Positions 37,560 to 45,311 of a stretch of DNA of 62,760 nucleotides are shown here, piece by piece (within the stretch, counting starts at the first letter, position 1; every line of letters begins with the position of its first letter). Where the stretch lies: assembly GCA_023393125.1 (NCBI GenBank), contig JAEWMQ010000029.1:1-62760 (forward strand), in the 5' to 3' direction. A program made the translations under genes and the position numbers. The notes beneath the pieces were generated by a model. The model made no database searches. It was given only the letters and a program-made list of their open reading frames with translations, and had not been told where the DNA came from. The DNA is from Bacillota bacterium (lineage in GTDB: Bacteria > Bacillota > Clostridia > Lachnospirales > Cellulosilyticaceae).

Positions 37560-38069
37560 TTGAAGATAATCGTTAAACCTTTAGATGGGATTTACTGGGA
37601 TGATAATAGTATTTGTATTGGAGAAACAAAAGAAAGCGTAGAAAATACTCTAGATAACTTTAAACGACAAGGTAATTCATTTTACTGCTTTAATATGGAT
37701 TTGAGAATTGATTTTGATAATAATAATTGTGTGGAATTTATTGAATTTATTGCAGGCATGGAAAGTAATATCCAGCCTTTTATTTATGAGGTTTTCGCAT
37801 TTGAAGTTTCTGCAGATGAGTTATATGAAGTTCTCAAAAGGCATAATAATGGAGCGATTGATGATAGTGAAAATGGTTTCAGCTATGGTTTTATAAATAC
37901 TAGTGTGGGAATATATAGAGAAAGTACTCCTCAAAGCCTTGTTGAAATGATAGAAGAAATGCAAAAAGACGGAATTGATACTGAGCATAATGAAAATATA
38001 GAAATAGAAAAGAAAAAGGCTTTTTACTGGGCTACACTGGGAATTGGTTGTAAAGATTATTATAGCTAG
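37560..38069 (+). CDS. Hypothetical acidic cytosolic protein
   Basis: The 169-residue acidic protein starts with TTG after AGGAGG (spacing 9). Beta strands at 1-65 followed by helices (SADELYEVLKRHNN, SLVEMIEEMQ) recall small immunity-type proteins, but no motif confirms it. It stands alone between repeats. Confidence 0.55.
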   Translation: MKIIVKPLDGIYWDDNSICIGETKESVENTLDNFKRQGNSFYCFNMDLRIDFDNNNCVEFIEFIAGMESNIQPFIYEVFAFEVSADELYEVLKRHNNGAIDDSENGFSYGFINTSVGIYRESTPQSLVEMIEEMQKDGIDTEHNENIEIEKKKAFYWATLGIGCKDYYS

Positions 38070-38130
38070 CAAGTAGGCTATTTTATTATTTTGAAACAAA
38101 TAATTATTTTAGACTGAAAATATAAAATAA

Positions 38131-38178
38131 AAATATGCAAGTAAAGAAGGGTAGGGCTAAAAGCCTTACCCTTCTGTT
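38131..38178 (+). terminator. Terminator before the stalk-domain fragment
   Basis: AGAAGGGTAGGGCT and AGCCTTACCCTTCT form a stem with TGTTTTA after. It ends right at the start of the next open frame. Confidence 0.7.
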
Positions 38179-38180
38179 TT

Positions 38181-38717
38181 ATGCCAAAATGCGAATTTGT
38201 TTATCAAGAGCTTGAAGAAATTTATCCAAATGATAGAGCTAAAACATTACAAATCAATAATGTAAAAGATAATCATAAAGAAGAGATTTATTATATTAGG
38301 TGCTTTCGAGAAATAGAAAAATGGATTAAAAAAATAGAAAAGAATGAGCCAGTTTATATTTTAGAAAGTAAGGTAAAAGGAAAATATGATTTAGAAGGTA
38401 TTATTAGAGAAAATCATACTTATTTTAATTCAAAAAATTTAGGAGAAGTACTAGTGGTTAAAGTTGAATGGAAAGAAAAAATACGTGTATTAGAGATAAA
38501 AGACTCGGAGAGAAAAACTATTTCACTAGTGTTAGGAAGTATAACAGCAAAAATAAATGGAACAGATACAATCATTAAGTTAGCTCCAATTGTTAAAAAT
38601 GGTAAGTCTTACTTACCAGTGAGGGTATTGGCTCAGTTACTAGGAGAAAATATTAGTTATATAAAAGAGGGTAACAATCATATCTATAAGATTAACTCTG
38701 CAAATATGCTTGAATAA
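38181..38717 (+). pseudogene. Stalk-domain protein lacking start signals, probably truncated
   Basis: The 178-codon frame ends in a copper-amine-oxidase-like stalk domain (about 130-178: LGSITAKINGTD, YLPVRVLAQLLGENISY). Such proteins are secreted, yet there is no signal peptide, no ribosome site, and a terminator finishes two bases before the ATG. I read it as the 3' remnant of a secreted-protein gene; an intact product from another start is not visible. Confidence 0.55.
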
Positions 38718-38878
38718 AAGAATAGTTTGAGATAGGAGCAGGTGAGAATACCTGGTCTTATTTTTTTATTGCACAAAATTACAAAATGTAACAAAGATAA
38801 GTAGTATACTATTTAATAACTAAATATAATTCGTTGAGTTAAAAGAACAGATATTTTTTTGTGGAGATTATTTATAAA
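38714..38878 (+). repeat. Terminator-promoter module, copy e
   Basis: AAAGAATAGTTTGAGATAGG, stem around AGCAGGTGAGAATACCTGGTC, seven T, then TTACAAAATGTAACA, a TATACT -10 and GTGGAGATTATTTATAAA. Nearly identical to copy c over its first 45 bases. Confidence 0.75.
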
Positions 38879-38913
38879 CAATGAGAAGACGAATTTTAAG
38901 TTGGAGGTTCATT

Positions 38914-39261
38914 ATGAAAAAATGGTATGATGAGGAATATGAATGGGAAATCGAGGTGATAGGTTTTCTACGTGGTAATCACACAGAACGGTATTGTCGA
39001 AACGGAGAAGAAGTCGGAGATAAGTATACTTGTACCTATGGTTGTCCTGTAAATACAAATGGACAGGGTATTTGCTCCAAAGCAATGATGATTATGTTTC
39101 CAATCATGGAAGCTGTCAGAAGTGGTGGGAATTTAGAGAATATCGGCGGAACTAGTAAGTACAGTAAAGATATTGTCTGTCCAGATGGTTGTGTTATGTT
39201 TAGGTTGACGGCAAAGAGACTTGGAAATGAGAATTTTTATAAGGGGAAATGTTTTGATTAA
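38914..39261 (+). CDS. TIGR04076 family protein
   Basis: The 115-residue Cys-rich protein matches TIGR04076 (conserved Cys in YCRNG, CTYGCPVN, GICSKAMM, VCPDGCVMFRL). These small proteins are of unknown function, perhaps metal- or cluster-binding. ATG at 38914 follows TTGGAGG. It stands alone behind module copy e. Confidence 0.82.
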   Translation: MKKWYDEEYEWEIEVIGFLRGNHTERYCRNGEEVGDKYTCTYGCPVNTNGQGICSKAMMIMFPIMEAVRSGGNLENIGGTSKYSKDIVCPDGCVMFRLTAKRLGNENFYKGKCFD

Positions 39262-39346
39262 TATATAAAATTAAATAATGGTTTATAAATCTGGATTTAT
39301 CATATAAATTAGTTATATAACACGTTTTTGATAGGAGTTAAAGCTA

Positions 39347-39964
39347 ATGGGGTTCAATGAAACAATGTACAAGGATTTTAATAGAGAGTGTATTAATAAA
39401 TTTGGGAATGAAATTGGAAATCATATTATTTTGAGTGCTGAACAAAGATTAAAAAAGATGATAAGTGAAATCGATGATAGAAATAGTGAAAACATAAGAT
39501 GGCATTTAGAAAAATGTTTATTACCTACAATTGCAATGTATATATCCTTAAAATGTTGTGAGGATACATGTAATGCAGCATATAATATTACACTTGAGAT
39601 CTGTCAGAATGTAGCTAAAAAGCAGAAGAAACGTATGCAGCTTTTAGGGAATATGCCCTTTGGTTACTTCATTTTTAAATTTTTAGGGAAAAGACAGATT
39701 TTGAAGATGTATCCAGAAGTGGGGTGGTATACGAAATGGGTTCGATATGATAAAGAGGAAATACATTTCAACTACCACAGTTGTTTATATAAAGATACTA
39801 CTGACAAATATAAATGTGCTGAGATGTGTTCAATTTTTTGTGCAAATGATGTTACAATATTTTCGGGATTTGCTCCTAATATTATATTCGAACGAAGTGG
39901 TACTTTAGTAAATGGAATTGAAAAGTGTGATTTTCATTTTAAGAATAGTAAGTACATAAAATGA
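39347..39964 (+). CDS. L-2-amino-thiazoline-4-carboxylate hydrolase-like protein
   Basis: The 205-residue protein resembles the ATC-hydrolase family: CxxxCC near 61-66, CAEMCSIFCANDV near 167 and FERSGTLVNGIEKCDFHF near 184 are conserved landmarks. Real substrate is unknown; many family members are annotated only by similarity. AGGAG precedes the ATG. Confidence 0.75.
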   Translation: MGFNETMYKDFNRECINKFGNEIGNHIILSAEQRLKKMISEIDDRNSENIRWHLEKCLLPTIAMYISLKCCEDTCNAAYNITLEICQNVAKKQKKRMQLLGNMPFGYFIFKFLGKRQILKMYPEVGWYTKWVRYDKEEIHFNYHSCLYKDTTDKYKCAEMCSIFCANDVTIFSGFAPNIIFERSGTLVNGIEKCDFHFKNSKYIK

Positions 39965-40109
39965 GCATAATGCGAATTATAGTGATGGTTGAAAAGATTT
40001 TTTATGTGCATGGTAAGTAGCAATGGGAGACTTTTAATGAGATTAGTAGGGCTTTAGGATAAAAACAGGAGTCTTAGCTAACTTCTAAAACAATTACATT
40101 ACTGGATGG

Positions 40110-40178
40110 AAAAAAGCACTAGTTGTAGGACTAGTGCTTAACATATGGGAGTTTACGAAAATTTGTATATTCTGTTGT
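40110..40178 (-). ncRNA. Predicted Fur-controlled small RNA, copy 1
   Basis: On the minus strand a promoter (-35 TTGATT 40208-40213, 17-bp spacer, extended -10 TGGTATATT) predicts a start near 40178. The transcript of about 69 nt ends in the hairpin AGCACTAGT/ACTAGTGC with six U. It holds a free CTCCCATATG patch that could pair with ribosome sites. No open frame. A near copy lies at 41393-41465. The existence of the RNA is inferred. Confidence 0.55.
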
Positions 40179-40184
40179 ATAATT

Positions 40185-40218
40185 AATATACCACAAAGGA
40201 AAATGAAAATCAATATCA
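40185..40218 (-). promoter_or_regulatory. Fur-box-like operator overlapping a sigma-A promoter, copy 1
   Basis: At 40204-40218 the minus strand reads TGATATTGATTTTCA, 13 of 15 matches to the Fur 7-1-7 consensus TGATAATNATTATCA. It covers the -35 box; 17 bases on is the extended -10 TGGTATATT. Identical in copy 2 for 24 bases. Binding of Fur (or PerR/Zur, similar boxes) is inferred. Confidence 0.6.
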
Positions 40219-40268
40219 AAAATGAATTTAGTAAAACAATTTTTTAAAAGGTATATTTGTTTTTATAT

Positions 40269-40316
40269 AGTAATCCCCTATATCTTATGAGTATCAATAG
40301 ATATAGGGGATTACTT
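40269..40316. terminator. Bidirectional terminator after the DUF4180 gene
   Basis: TAATCCCCTATATCT and AGATATAGGGGATTA, 13-base loop; T-rich on both strands. Confidence 0.8.
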
Positions 40317-40321
40317 ATTTA

Positions 40322-40687
40322 TTAAATAGCTGATAGCTTTTCAATTGCATCATCTTCTGTTGATACAAAAAATATATCTTTGCCATGATTGCTTTCGTAA
40401 ATAAAGTCTTTTAATGGTTTACTTGAATAAATAGAATAATCACCAACGATAGCGAATTTAACATTATAATTGATGAATTTTTGTAGTATTTCTCCAGCAA
40501 GACAAGTACTTAGTTTAAAGAAATCTTCTATTATTGCTTCTTTATTAATAATTATTTTAGAGCATCCTGTCTCATAATTTACAGTTGCTATAAGATCTAG
40601 TGCTGATTGAACATCATTTATTAATATTTGATTACTATGAATAATTGCTATCGTTGTACTATTATTTTTTACGGTTTTAATGTTCAT
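40322..40687 (-). CDS. DUF4180 family protein
   Basis: The 121-residue protein fits DUF4180: N-terminal beta hairpin, DVQSALDLIATVNYETG, KIIINKEAI, then FAIVGDYSIYSSKPLKDFIYESNHG. Fold resembles STAS-type regulatory domains; function unknown. GGAGAT precedes the ATG at 40687. Confidence 0.82.
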   Translation of the reverse strand: MNIKTVKNNSTTIAIIHSNQILINDVQSALDLIATVNYETGCSKIIINKEAIIEDFFKLSTCLAGEILQKFINYNVKFAIVGDYSIYSSKPLKDFIYESNHGKDIFFVSTEDDAIEKLSAI

Positions 40688-40878
40688 AATTTATATCTCC
40701 ATTTCAAATTTGATAAAAATAATAACATAGATGTTTTAATAGGTCAAGAAAATAATAGATATAAGCAGACTATTGCCTCTTTAATAAATTTATAATTTAA
40801 TGATAGTAGATAAGGAATAATATATTGGATTTTATTTATGTGTAAGTAACAAATATAAGTTGGGAAGAGAGGTAGGAA

Positions 40879-41310
40879 ATGAATAAAGAGCAGCAATTAA
40901 CTAATGCAATTGTATTTGCAACGAATAAGCACAATGGACAATATGATAAGGCAGGTATGCCCTATATTCTGCATCCCCTAGCTGTTATGAATATGGTGGC
41001 TACAATAGATGAAAAGATTGTTGCGGTACTCCATGATGTGCTTGAAGATACAGATGCTACCAAAGAGGACTTGTTATTAATTGGAATTGATAGAGAATTA
41101 ATTAATGATATTTTAGTATTAAGTCATAATGGAATAAATTATGAGAAATACATTGAAAATATTAAAGCATGTGAAAGTCAAGTTGCTATTAATGTAAAGT
41201 TAGCAGATCTAACACATAATAGTGATTTAAAAAGGTTAAAAGAGGTTACACCAAAAGATATAGCAAGATTGGAGAAATATATAAAAGCTATTGAGTTTTT
41301 AAGGCATTAA
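40879..41310 (+). CDS. Small HD-domain phosphohydrolase, SpoT/MESH1-like
   Basis: The 143-residue protein has H-x-G-Q-Y (about 18-22), YILHPLAV, the HD pair VLHDVLEDTD near 56 and a late KLADLTHNSD motif, matching the hydrolase half of RelA/SpoT or MESH1. It could remove pyrophosphate from ppGpp-type alarmones. The synthetase domain is absent. AGAGAGG precedes the ATG. Confidence 0.85.
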   Translation: MNKEQQLTNAIVFATNKHNGQYDKAGMPYILHPLAVMNMVATIDEKIVAVLHDVLEDTDATKEDLLLIGIDRELINDILVLSHNGINYEKYIENIKACESQVAINVKLADLTHNSDLKRLKEVTPKDIARLEKYIKAIEFLRH

Positions 41311-41392
41311 AATCTGATTCTTAGGGAAAGGTTCGTGTGAGATTTTTAACTTTCACCTACCAAATAGTTTTTAGATTTATAGTATTGAACAG

Positions 41393-41465
41393 AAAAAAAG
41401 GCACCAGTTAAGGAACTAGTGCTTACATCAGAGATTTGATGAAAAAAATATGTATGTTCTGTGAT
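41393..41465 (-). ncRNA. Predicted Fur-controlled small RNA, copy 2
   Basis: Same organisation as 40110-40178: -35 TTGATT (41495-41500), 17-bp spacer, extended -10 TGATATATT, predicted start near 41465, hairpin GCACTAGTT/AACTGGTGC and seven U at 41393. The 5' portion and hairpin align with copy 1; the middle differs, and its C-rich patch is weaker. It is separated from the upstream minus-strand gene by its own terminator. Confidence 0.55.
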
Positions 41466-41471
41466 GTATTT

Positions 41472-41505
41472 AATATATCACGAAAGAAAATGAAAATCAA
41501 TATCA
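41472..41505 (-). promoter_or_regulatory. Fur-box-like operator and promoter, copy 2
   Basis: 41491-41505 reads TGATATTGATTTTCA on the minus strand, identical to copy 1, with the -35 inside it and TGATATATT 17 bases downstream. Confidence 0.6.
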
Positions 41506-41548
41506 AAAACAAAATTTATTAAAATAAATTTATAAATAGAAGAAATAA

Positions 41549-41582
41549 AAAAACGCTATCGTTTATGAATAGCGTTTTTTAT
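41549..41582. terminator. Terminator, A and T runs on both sides
   Basis: AAAAAACGCTAT and ATAGCGTTTTTT form the stem; serves the minus-strand gene ending at 41620. Confidence 0.88.
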
Positions 41583-41619
41583 AATTAATAAACTATAAGT
41601 ATCAATAAGAACTTAAAAG

Positions 41620-42126
41620 TTACTCTCTAGTCATAAGATCTTCTAATGTATTAAGTGTGTCAGTAGCAGACCGTATAGCTAGATAAAAGTCTTCTAATAA
41701 TACATTTTTGTCTACTGCACTAGTTGCATTACTTAGGATACTTAATTGATACAATGAATTTTTAACAAAAGTTAAAGCGTTAAAAACGAGTGCTATATCT
41801 CTGTTTTGAGTACTGAGAGTGGGAATGACTTCTATATAGTTTGAAATTTCTCTTCTTAATTCTTCAATTTCATTATTAATGATAGGAATACGGGTTGATA
41901 GAATAGCCTTATTTTCAGGTGAACTTTCTAGATTATATTCATTTAAATAAAAGATTTGCTCCTGTAGGTTTTTTATTTTATCAATATATTGTTGAATAAT
42001 TTGATTATGCTCAGCATTACTAACACTATTAGAAATATTAGAGGCGTTTGTAGAAATAGCTATAAACATAATAGTAGTAAATAGAATAAGTAATATAAAT
42101 GGTTTTGATTTAATGGAACTTTTCAT
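41620..42126 (-). CDS. Membrane-anchored coiled-coil hypothetical protein
   Basis: A 168-residue protein with a signal/anchor (about 9-28) followed by helical, coiled-coil-like sequence (IDKIKNLQEQIFYLNEYN, NEIEELRREISNYIE). No motif recognised; likely exported and helical. AGAGGTG precedes the ATG. Confidence 0.65.
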   Translation of the reverse strand: MKSSIKSKPFILLILFTTIMFIAISTNASNISNSVSNAEHNQIIQQYIDKIKNLQEQIFYLNEYNLESSPENKAILSTRIPIINNEIEELRREISNYIEVIPTLSTQNRDIALVFNALTFVKNSLYQLSILSNATSAVDKNVLLEDFYLAIRSATDTLNTLEDLMTRE

Positions 42127-42240
42127 GTAGCACCTCTAATTATTTATGGGATATATCTAAAATAACCAATTTAAGAGAATAATATGTATAATAAAAATTT
42201 AATATGTAAACAGGGGATTAAATAACCCCACTGACAAAGA

Positions 42241-42282
42241 TTAGCGAAATCTATCTATTAGAAAAATAAGCCAAGCGAACAT
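42241..42282 (-). CDS. Possible 13-residue hydrophobic micropeptide
   Basis: The minus strand has AAAGGTGGTG, a 6-base spacer, ATG at 42282 and a 13-codon frame (MFAWLIFLIDRFR) ending TAA. The ribosome site is excellent and the peptide is hydrophobic with a basic end, like known bacterial micropeptides. Chance is still possible. Confidence 0.35.
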   Translation of the reverse strand: MFAWLIFLIDRFR

Positions 42283-42589
42283 AATTATCACCACCTTTGG
42301 TGTTAGTATATGCTATTTAGAAATAAATAGTTTAAAAGAAAAATGTTAATGAAATACAATTTTTCCCATAAACTGTTTAAAACATGTATTTGTAGGCTAT
42401 ACTTCTCAAAAAAGGGGGATGGCCTTTTTATAATTGATTCGTGTATAGCAGAAATAATGAGATTAAATATACATGCTGTTTTAGATTTTGCACAGAAAAA
42501 ATGTAGACTTGTTTTCTTGACGGAGCATTTTGGTAAGTATAATATTATACTTAGATGAAGATGAGTTGATAGTTTGGAGGTGATAAAAT

Positions 42590-42952
42590 ATGAAGATGAT
42601 GAGCTATATAAAGAAAATAAGAAATAATTATGTTATTAATCAAGTTGATCATATAAAATTGCCGGATTTTAATGCGAGCTTGGTGACGAGAGTAAAGCTT
42701 AAGTTTTCAGGAAGGGTACAAAAAGTCGGCTTTAGATTTGAGACGTGTCTAATTGCTAAAAAGCTTAATTTGACAGGTTGGGTAAAAAATAATGAGGATC
42801 AATCTGTAGAAGCTGAAATACAAGGAGAAAAAGAGAGAATTGACTTTTTAATTAATTTTATGAAGTCGTTAAAAAGAGCATCTGTTAAACATATCGAACA
42901 AGTTGAAATTCCAATTATTAAGGAAGAAAAGGAATTTATAATTATAAAATAA
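42590..42952 (+). CDS. Acylphosphatase
   Basis: The 120-residue protein contains an acylphosphatase domain at about 33-120: SGRVQKVGFR supplies the catalytic Arg loop and GWVKNNEDQSVEAEIQG the catalytic Asn. It hydrolyses acyl phosphates. An N-terminal extension of ~30 residues is unusual. GGAGGTGA precedes the ATG. Confidence 0.9.
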   Translation: MKMMSYIKKIRNNYVINQVDHIKLPDFNASLVTRVKLKFSGRVQKVGFRFETCLIAKKLNLTGWVKNNEDQSVEAEIQGEKERIDFLINFMKSLKRASVKHIEQVEIPIIKEEKEFIIIK

Positions 42953-42970
42953 TGTAATAAGGATTAATAA

Positions 42971-43022
42971 AAGGCATTATAATAGGCGTAAGCTTTCTAG
43001 CTTACGCCTATTATAATGCCTT
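42971..43022. terminator. Long bidirectional terminator, acylphosphatase/lysA
   Basis: A perfect ~24-bp stem (AAGGCATTATAATAGGCGTA and mirror) with loop TTCT, between convergent genes. Confidence 0.9.
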
Positions 43023-44274
43023 ACAGCATATTGCGAATTAAATCTTCTAAAGTATCACGTTTTCTAATTTGTCTTACCTGACCATCTTGACCGATTAAAA
43101 TTTCAGCTGGTCTAAAACGTTGATTATAGCAAGAAGCCATGCTATATCCATAGGCGCCAGCATCCATCATAGCAAGTAAGTCACCTCTAACAATAGTAGT
43201 TGGGAGAATACGGTCTTTAGCTAAAATATCACCAGTTTCACATATGTTACCTACCACCGTAAGAGGACCAAGTGGTGCTTCTTTTTGTTCTCTTGAATAA
43301 ACCTCAATATCATGGTGAGAATCATACATAATAGGTCGTTGAAGGGTATTAAAGCCGATATCACACCCCACATAGTCATGGTCCGCATTAGTTTTGAGAG
43401 CAGTTACAGTTCCTACCAAAACACAGCTTTCACAAGGAATATATCGTCCAGGTTCGATTTGGAATTGTACCTTCTTACCATATTCTTTAACAAAAGCAGA
43501 AAGGACAGGGTCAAGTTTTTCACCTAAAGCTTTAATATCCAGTCTAGCTTCACCATCTTGTTTGTGATAAGGAATACCAAATCCACCGCCAAGATCAATG
43601 AATTCTAAGTCATCAAATTGTTTAGCAATGCTTAAGATAGAATCTAGGCTTTCGATATAAGGTGCACCATCCATAAATAAAGAACCGATGTGCTGATTAA
43701 TACCTGATAATGTTAGGTTATAAGTTTCTAAAAGGCGTTTAACCTCATCAATATATTCTGGATTAACACCGAATTTTGTTTTTTTACCACCAGTAACAAC
43801 TTTTTCATGGTGACCTGCGCCTACACCAGGATTAAAACGAATGGCTACTTTACCACCAGGATTAAGCTGACCATAAAGCTCTAATTGATCAATTGAATCA
43901 ACACTTGTCATAATGCCCCTGTCAATAGCATATTGCATATCTTCAGCAACAACGTTATTCGGAATGAAGAAAAGCTCTTCTGGGGTAAAACCACTTTCAA
44001 GGGCTAAATAAATTTCACCTGGGCTCATAACATCAGCGTGCAATCCTTCTTCACGAATGATTTTTAAGAGGTGAATATTGGTATTAGCTTTAATAGAGTA
44101 ATGTGGCACAAAGTTTTCATAGCTTACTAAGTGTTTCATTTCTTTGCAACGCATTCTTAAAATATTCTCATTGTAAATATAAAGGGGACTACCGTACTGC
44201 TCAATTAAATCAAAAACATTATTTCCCCCATAAAAGTTTGTTTCTGTGGTATAACTACCATGTAAGGTGTGCAT
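43021..44274 (-). CDS. lysA: LysA, diaminopimelate decarboxylase
   Basis: The 417-residue PLP enzyme (fold III, alanine-racemase-like barrel) makes lysine from meso-diaminopimelate. HYSIKANTN near 59 holds the PLP lysine; GINQHIGSL near 190, EPGRYIPCESCVLVG near 273 and CETGDIL near 345 are active-site signatures. AAGGAGG precedes ATG 44274. A TrmB-type regulator lies 25 bases upstream on the same strand. Confidence 0.96.
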   Translation of the reverse strand: MHTLHGSYTTETNFYGGNNVFDLIEQYGSPLYIYNENILRMRCKEMKHLVSYENFVPHYSIKANTNIHLLKIIREEGLHADVMSPGEIYLALESGFTPEELFFIPNNVVAEDMQYAIDRGIMTSVDSIDQLELYGQLNPGGKVAIRFNPGVGAGHHEKVVTGGKKTKFGVNPEYIDEVKRLLETYNLTLSGINQHIGSLFMDGAPYIESLDSILSIAKQFDDLEFIDLGGGFGIPYHKQDGEARLDIKALGEKLDPVLSAFVKEYGKKVQFQIEPGRYIPCESCVLVGTVTALKTNADHDYVGCDIGFNTLQRPIMYDSHHDIEVYSREQKEAPLGPLTVVGNICETGDILAKDRILPTTIVRGDLLAMMDAGAYGYSMASCYNQRFRPAEILIGQDGQVRQIRKRDTLEDLIRNML

Positions 44275-44298
44275 AATATCCTCCTTAAATGAATAAAA

Positions 44299-44988
44299 TT
44301 AACGTTTATTAAGCTGAATCATATCTAATTCTGTTATAAAAGACTCCCTCATAAGTCTTACTAAAGAAAAATCTTTAGAAAAGAGACATTGAGGTGAACT
44401 TGTATTCAAATCTCCCGTCAAAACAGCTTCAGTATCGATGATCATATGAAAACCTTCAGGGCTTTTTAAGCGATGGTAAACGGTAATAGGACTAGGTAAC
44501 TTAATAGCGCTGTCACAAATAATCGTTACCTTCTTTTTCTGACTTATGGTTTCAAGCTCATCTTGTAAAAGAGCCACTACATCAGAAGCACATAAAAGAT
44601 ACAGATGAGAATGGCAAAGCAAAACAGCATTTTTTAGTTTAGTAAGCACATTGTCATAACCTTTGATTGTAATGTATGGTTCATTGGCTTCTTGTGGAAC
44701 AGGATAATATTCCTTAATTTCTTGCAAAGTTGTATGAAACTCTCTTTCAGTAGAAAGTAATAGCTCTTCTTTGGAAATGGCCACATATTTAGTTGTTTCA
44801 CCTTCAGAGGCATAACATTTTCCTTTATCCTGTAAGCTATACAAAGCAGCGTAAACGTTGGAACGAGAAATGCCAGTAAGTTTTGCAACCTCATAACCGG
44901 TCAGACTACCATGCTTACAAAGTACAATAAAAACGTTAGCTTCAATAGGTGAGAAACCTAATTTGTGTAAGGTATTATTAAAAGACAT
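44299..44988 (-). CDS. TrmB-family transcriptional regulator
   Basis: The 229-residue protein has a winged-helix domain (about 7-75: LGFSPIEANVFIVLCKHG, GYEVAKLTGISRSNVYAALYSL, CYASEG) and a C-terminal region like PLD-fold sugar-binding or sensor parts of TrmB proteins. ATG at 44988 follows GAGGATG; longer starts lack a site. It probably controls itself and lysA. Confidence 0.85.
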   Translation of the reverse strand: MSFNNTLHKLGFSPIEANVFIVLCKHGSLTGYEVAKLTGISRSNVYAALYSLQDKGKCYASEGETTKYVAISKEELLLSTEREFHTTLQEIKEYYPVPQEANEPYITIKGYDNVLTKLKNAVLLCHSHLYLLCASDVVALLQDELETISQKKKVTIICDSAIKLPSPITVYHRLKSPEGFHMIIDTEAVLTGDLNTSSPQCLFSKDFSLVRLMRESFITELDMIQLNKR

Positions 44989-45311
44989 TGTATCATCCTC
45001 TATAGTGGTTTTATTTAGTACTACTATAAAGGGTAACCAAAGAAAAGTCAATCTATTCTAGTGAATTAAATTAAAATGTATATAAAACAACATTTTCTAC
45101 CATTATATGCATTCATTTTACAAGGGGAGATAAAAGCTAAGGCACCACTGTGAATTGTACAAACTAAAAAGATAGCATATAATGAGAATGAAGAATTAAG
45201 AATGAATAATGAAAAATTAAAAATAAAAGAGCAATGAACAACTTAAAGGTAAGCGCAATAAAAATAGACAATAATAAAGTTCAATTGCCTTAGGAGAGAA
45301 AGGAGTTAAAA

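Noticed and set aside
42343..42558. 71-codon plus-strand frame
   Set aside because: No ribosome site, odd composition and no family; it may be a remnant but I cannot support it as a gene.
45170..45230. Short A/G-rich repeats like AATGAAGAATTAA, also near 10594
   Set aside because: Low-complexity similarity only; too short and simple to call a repeat family.
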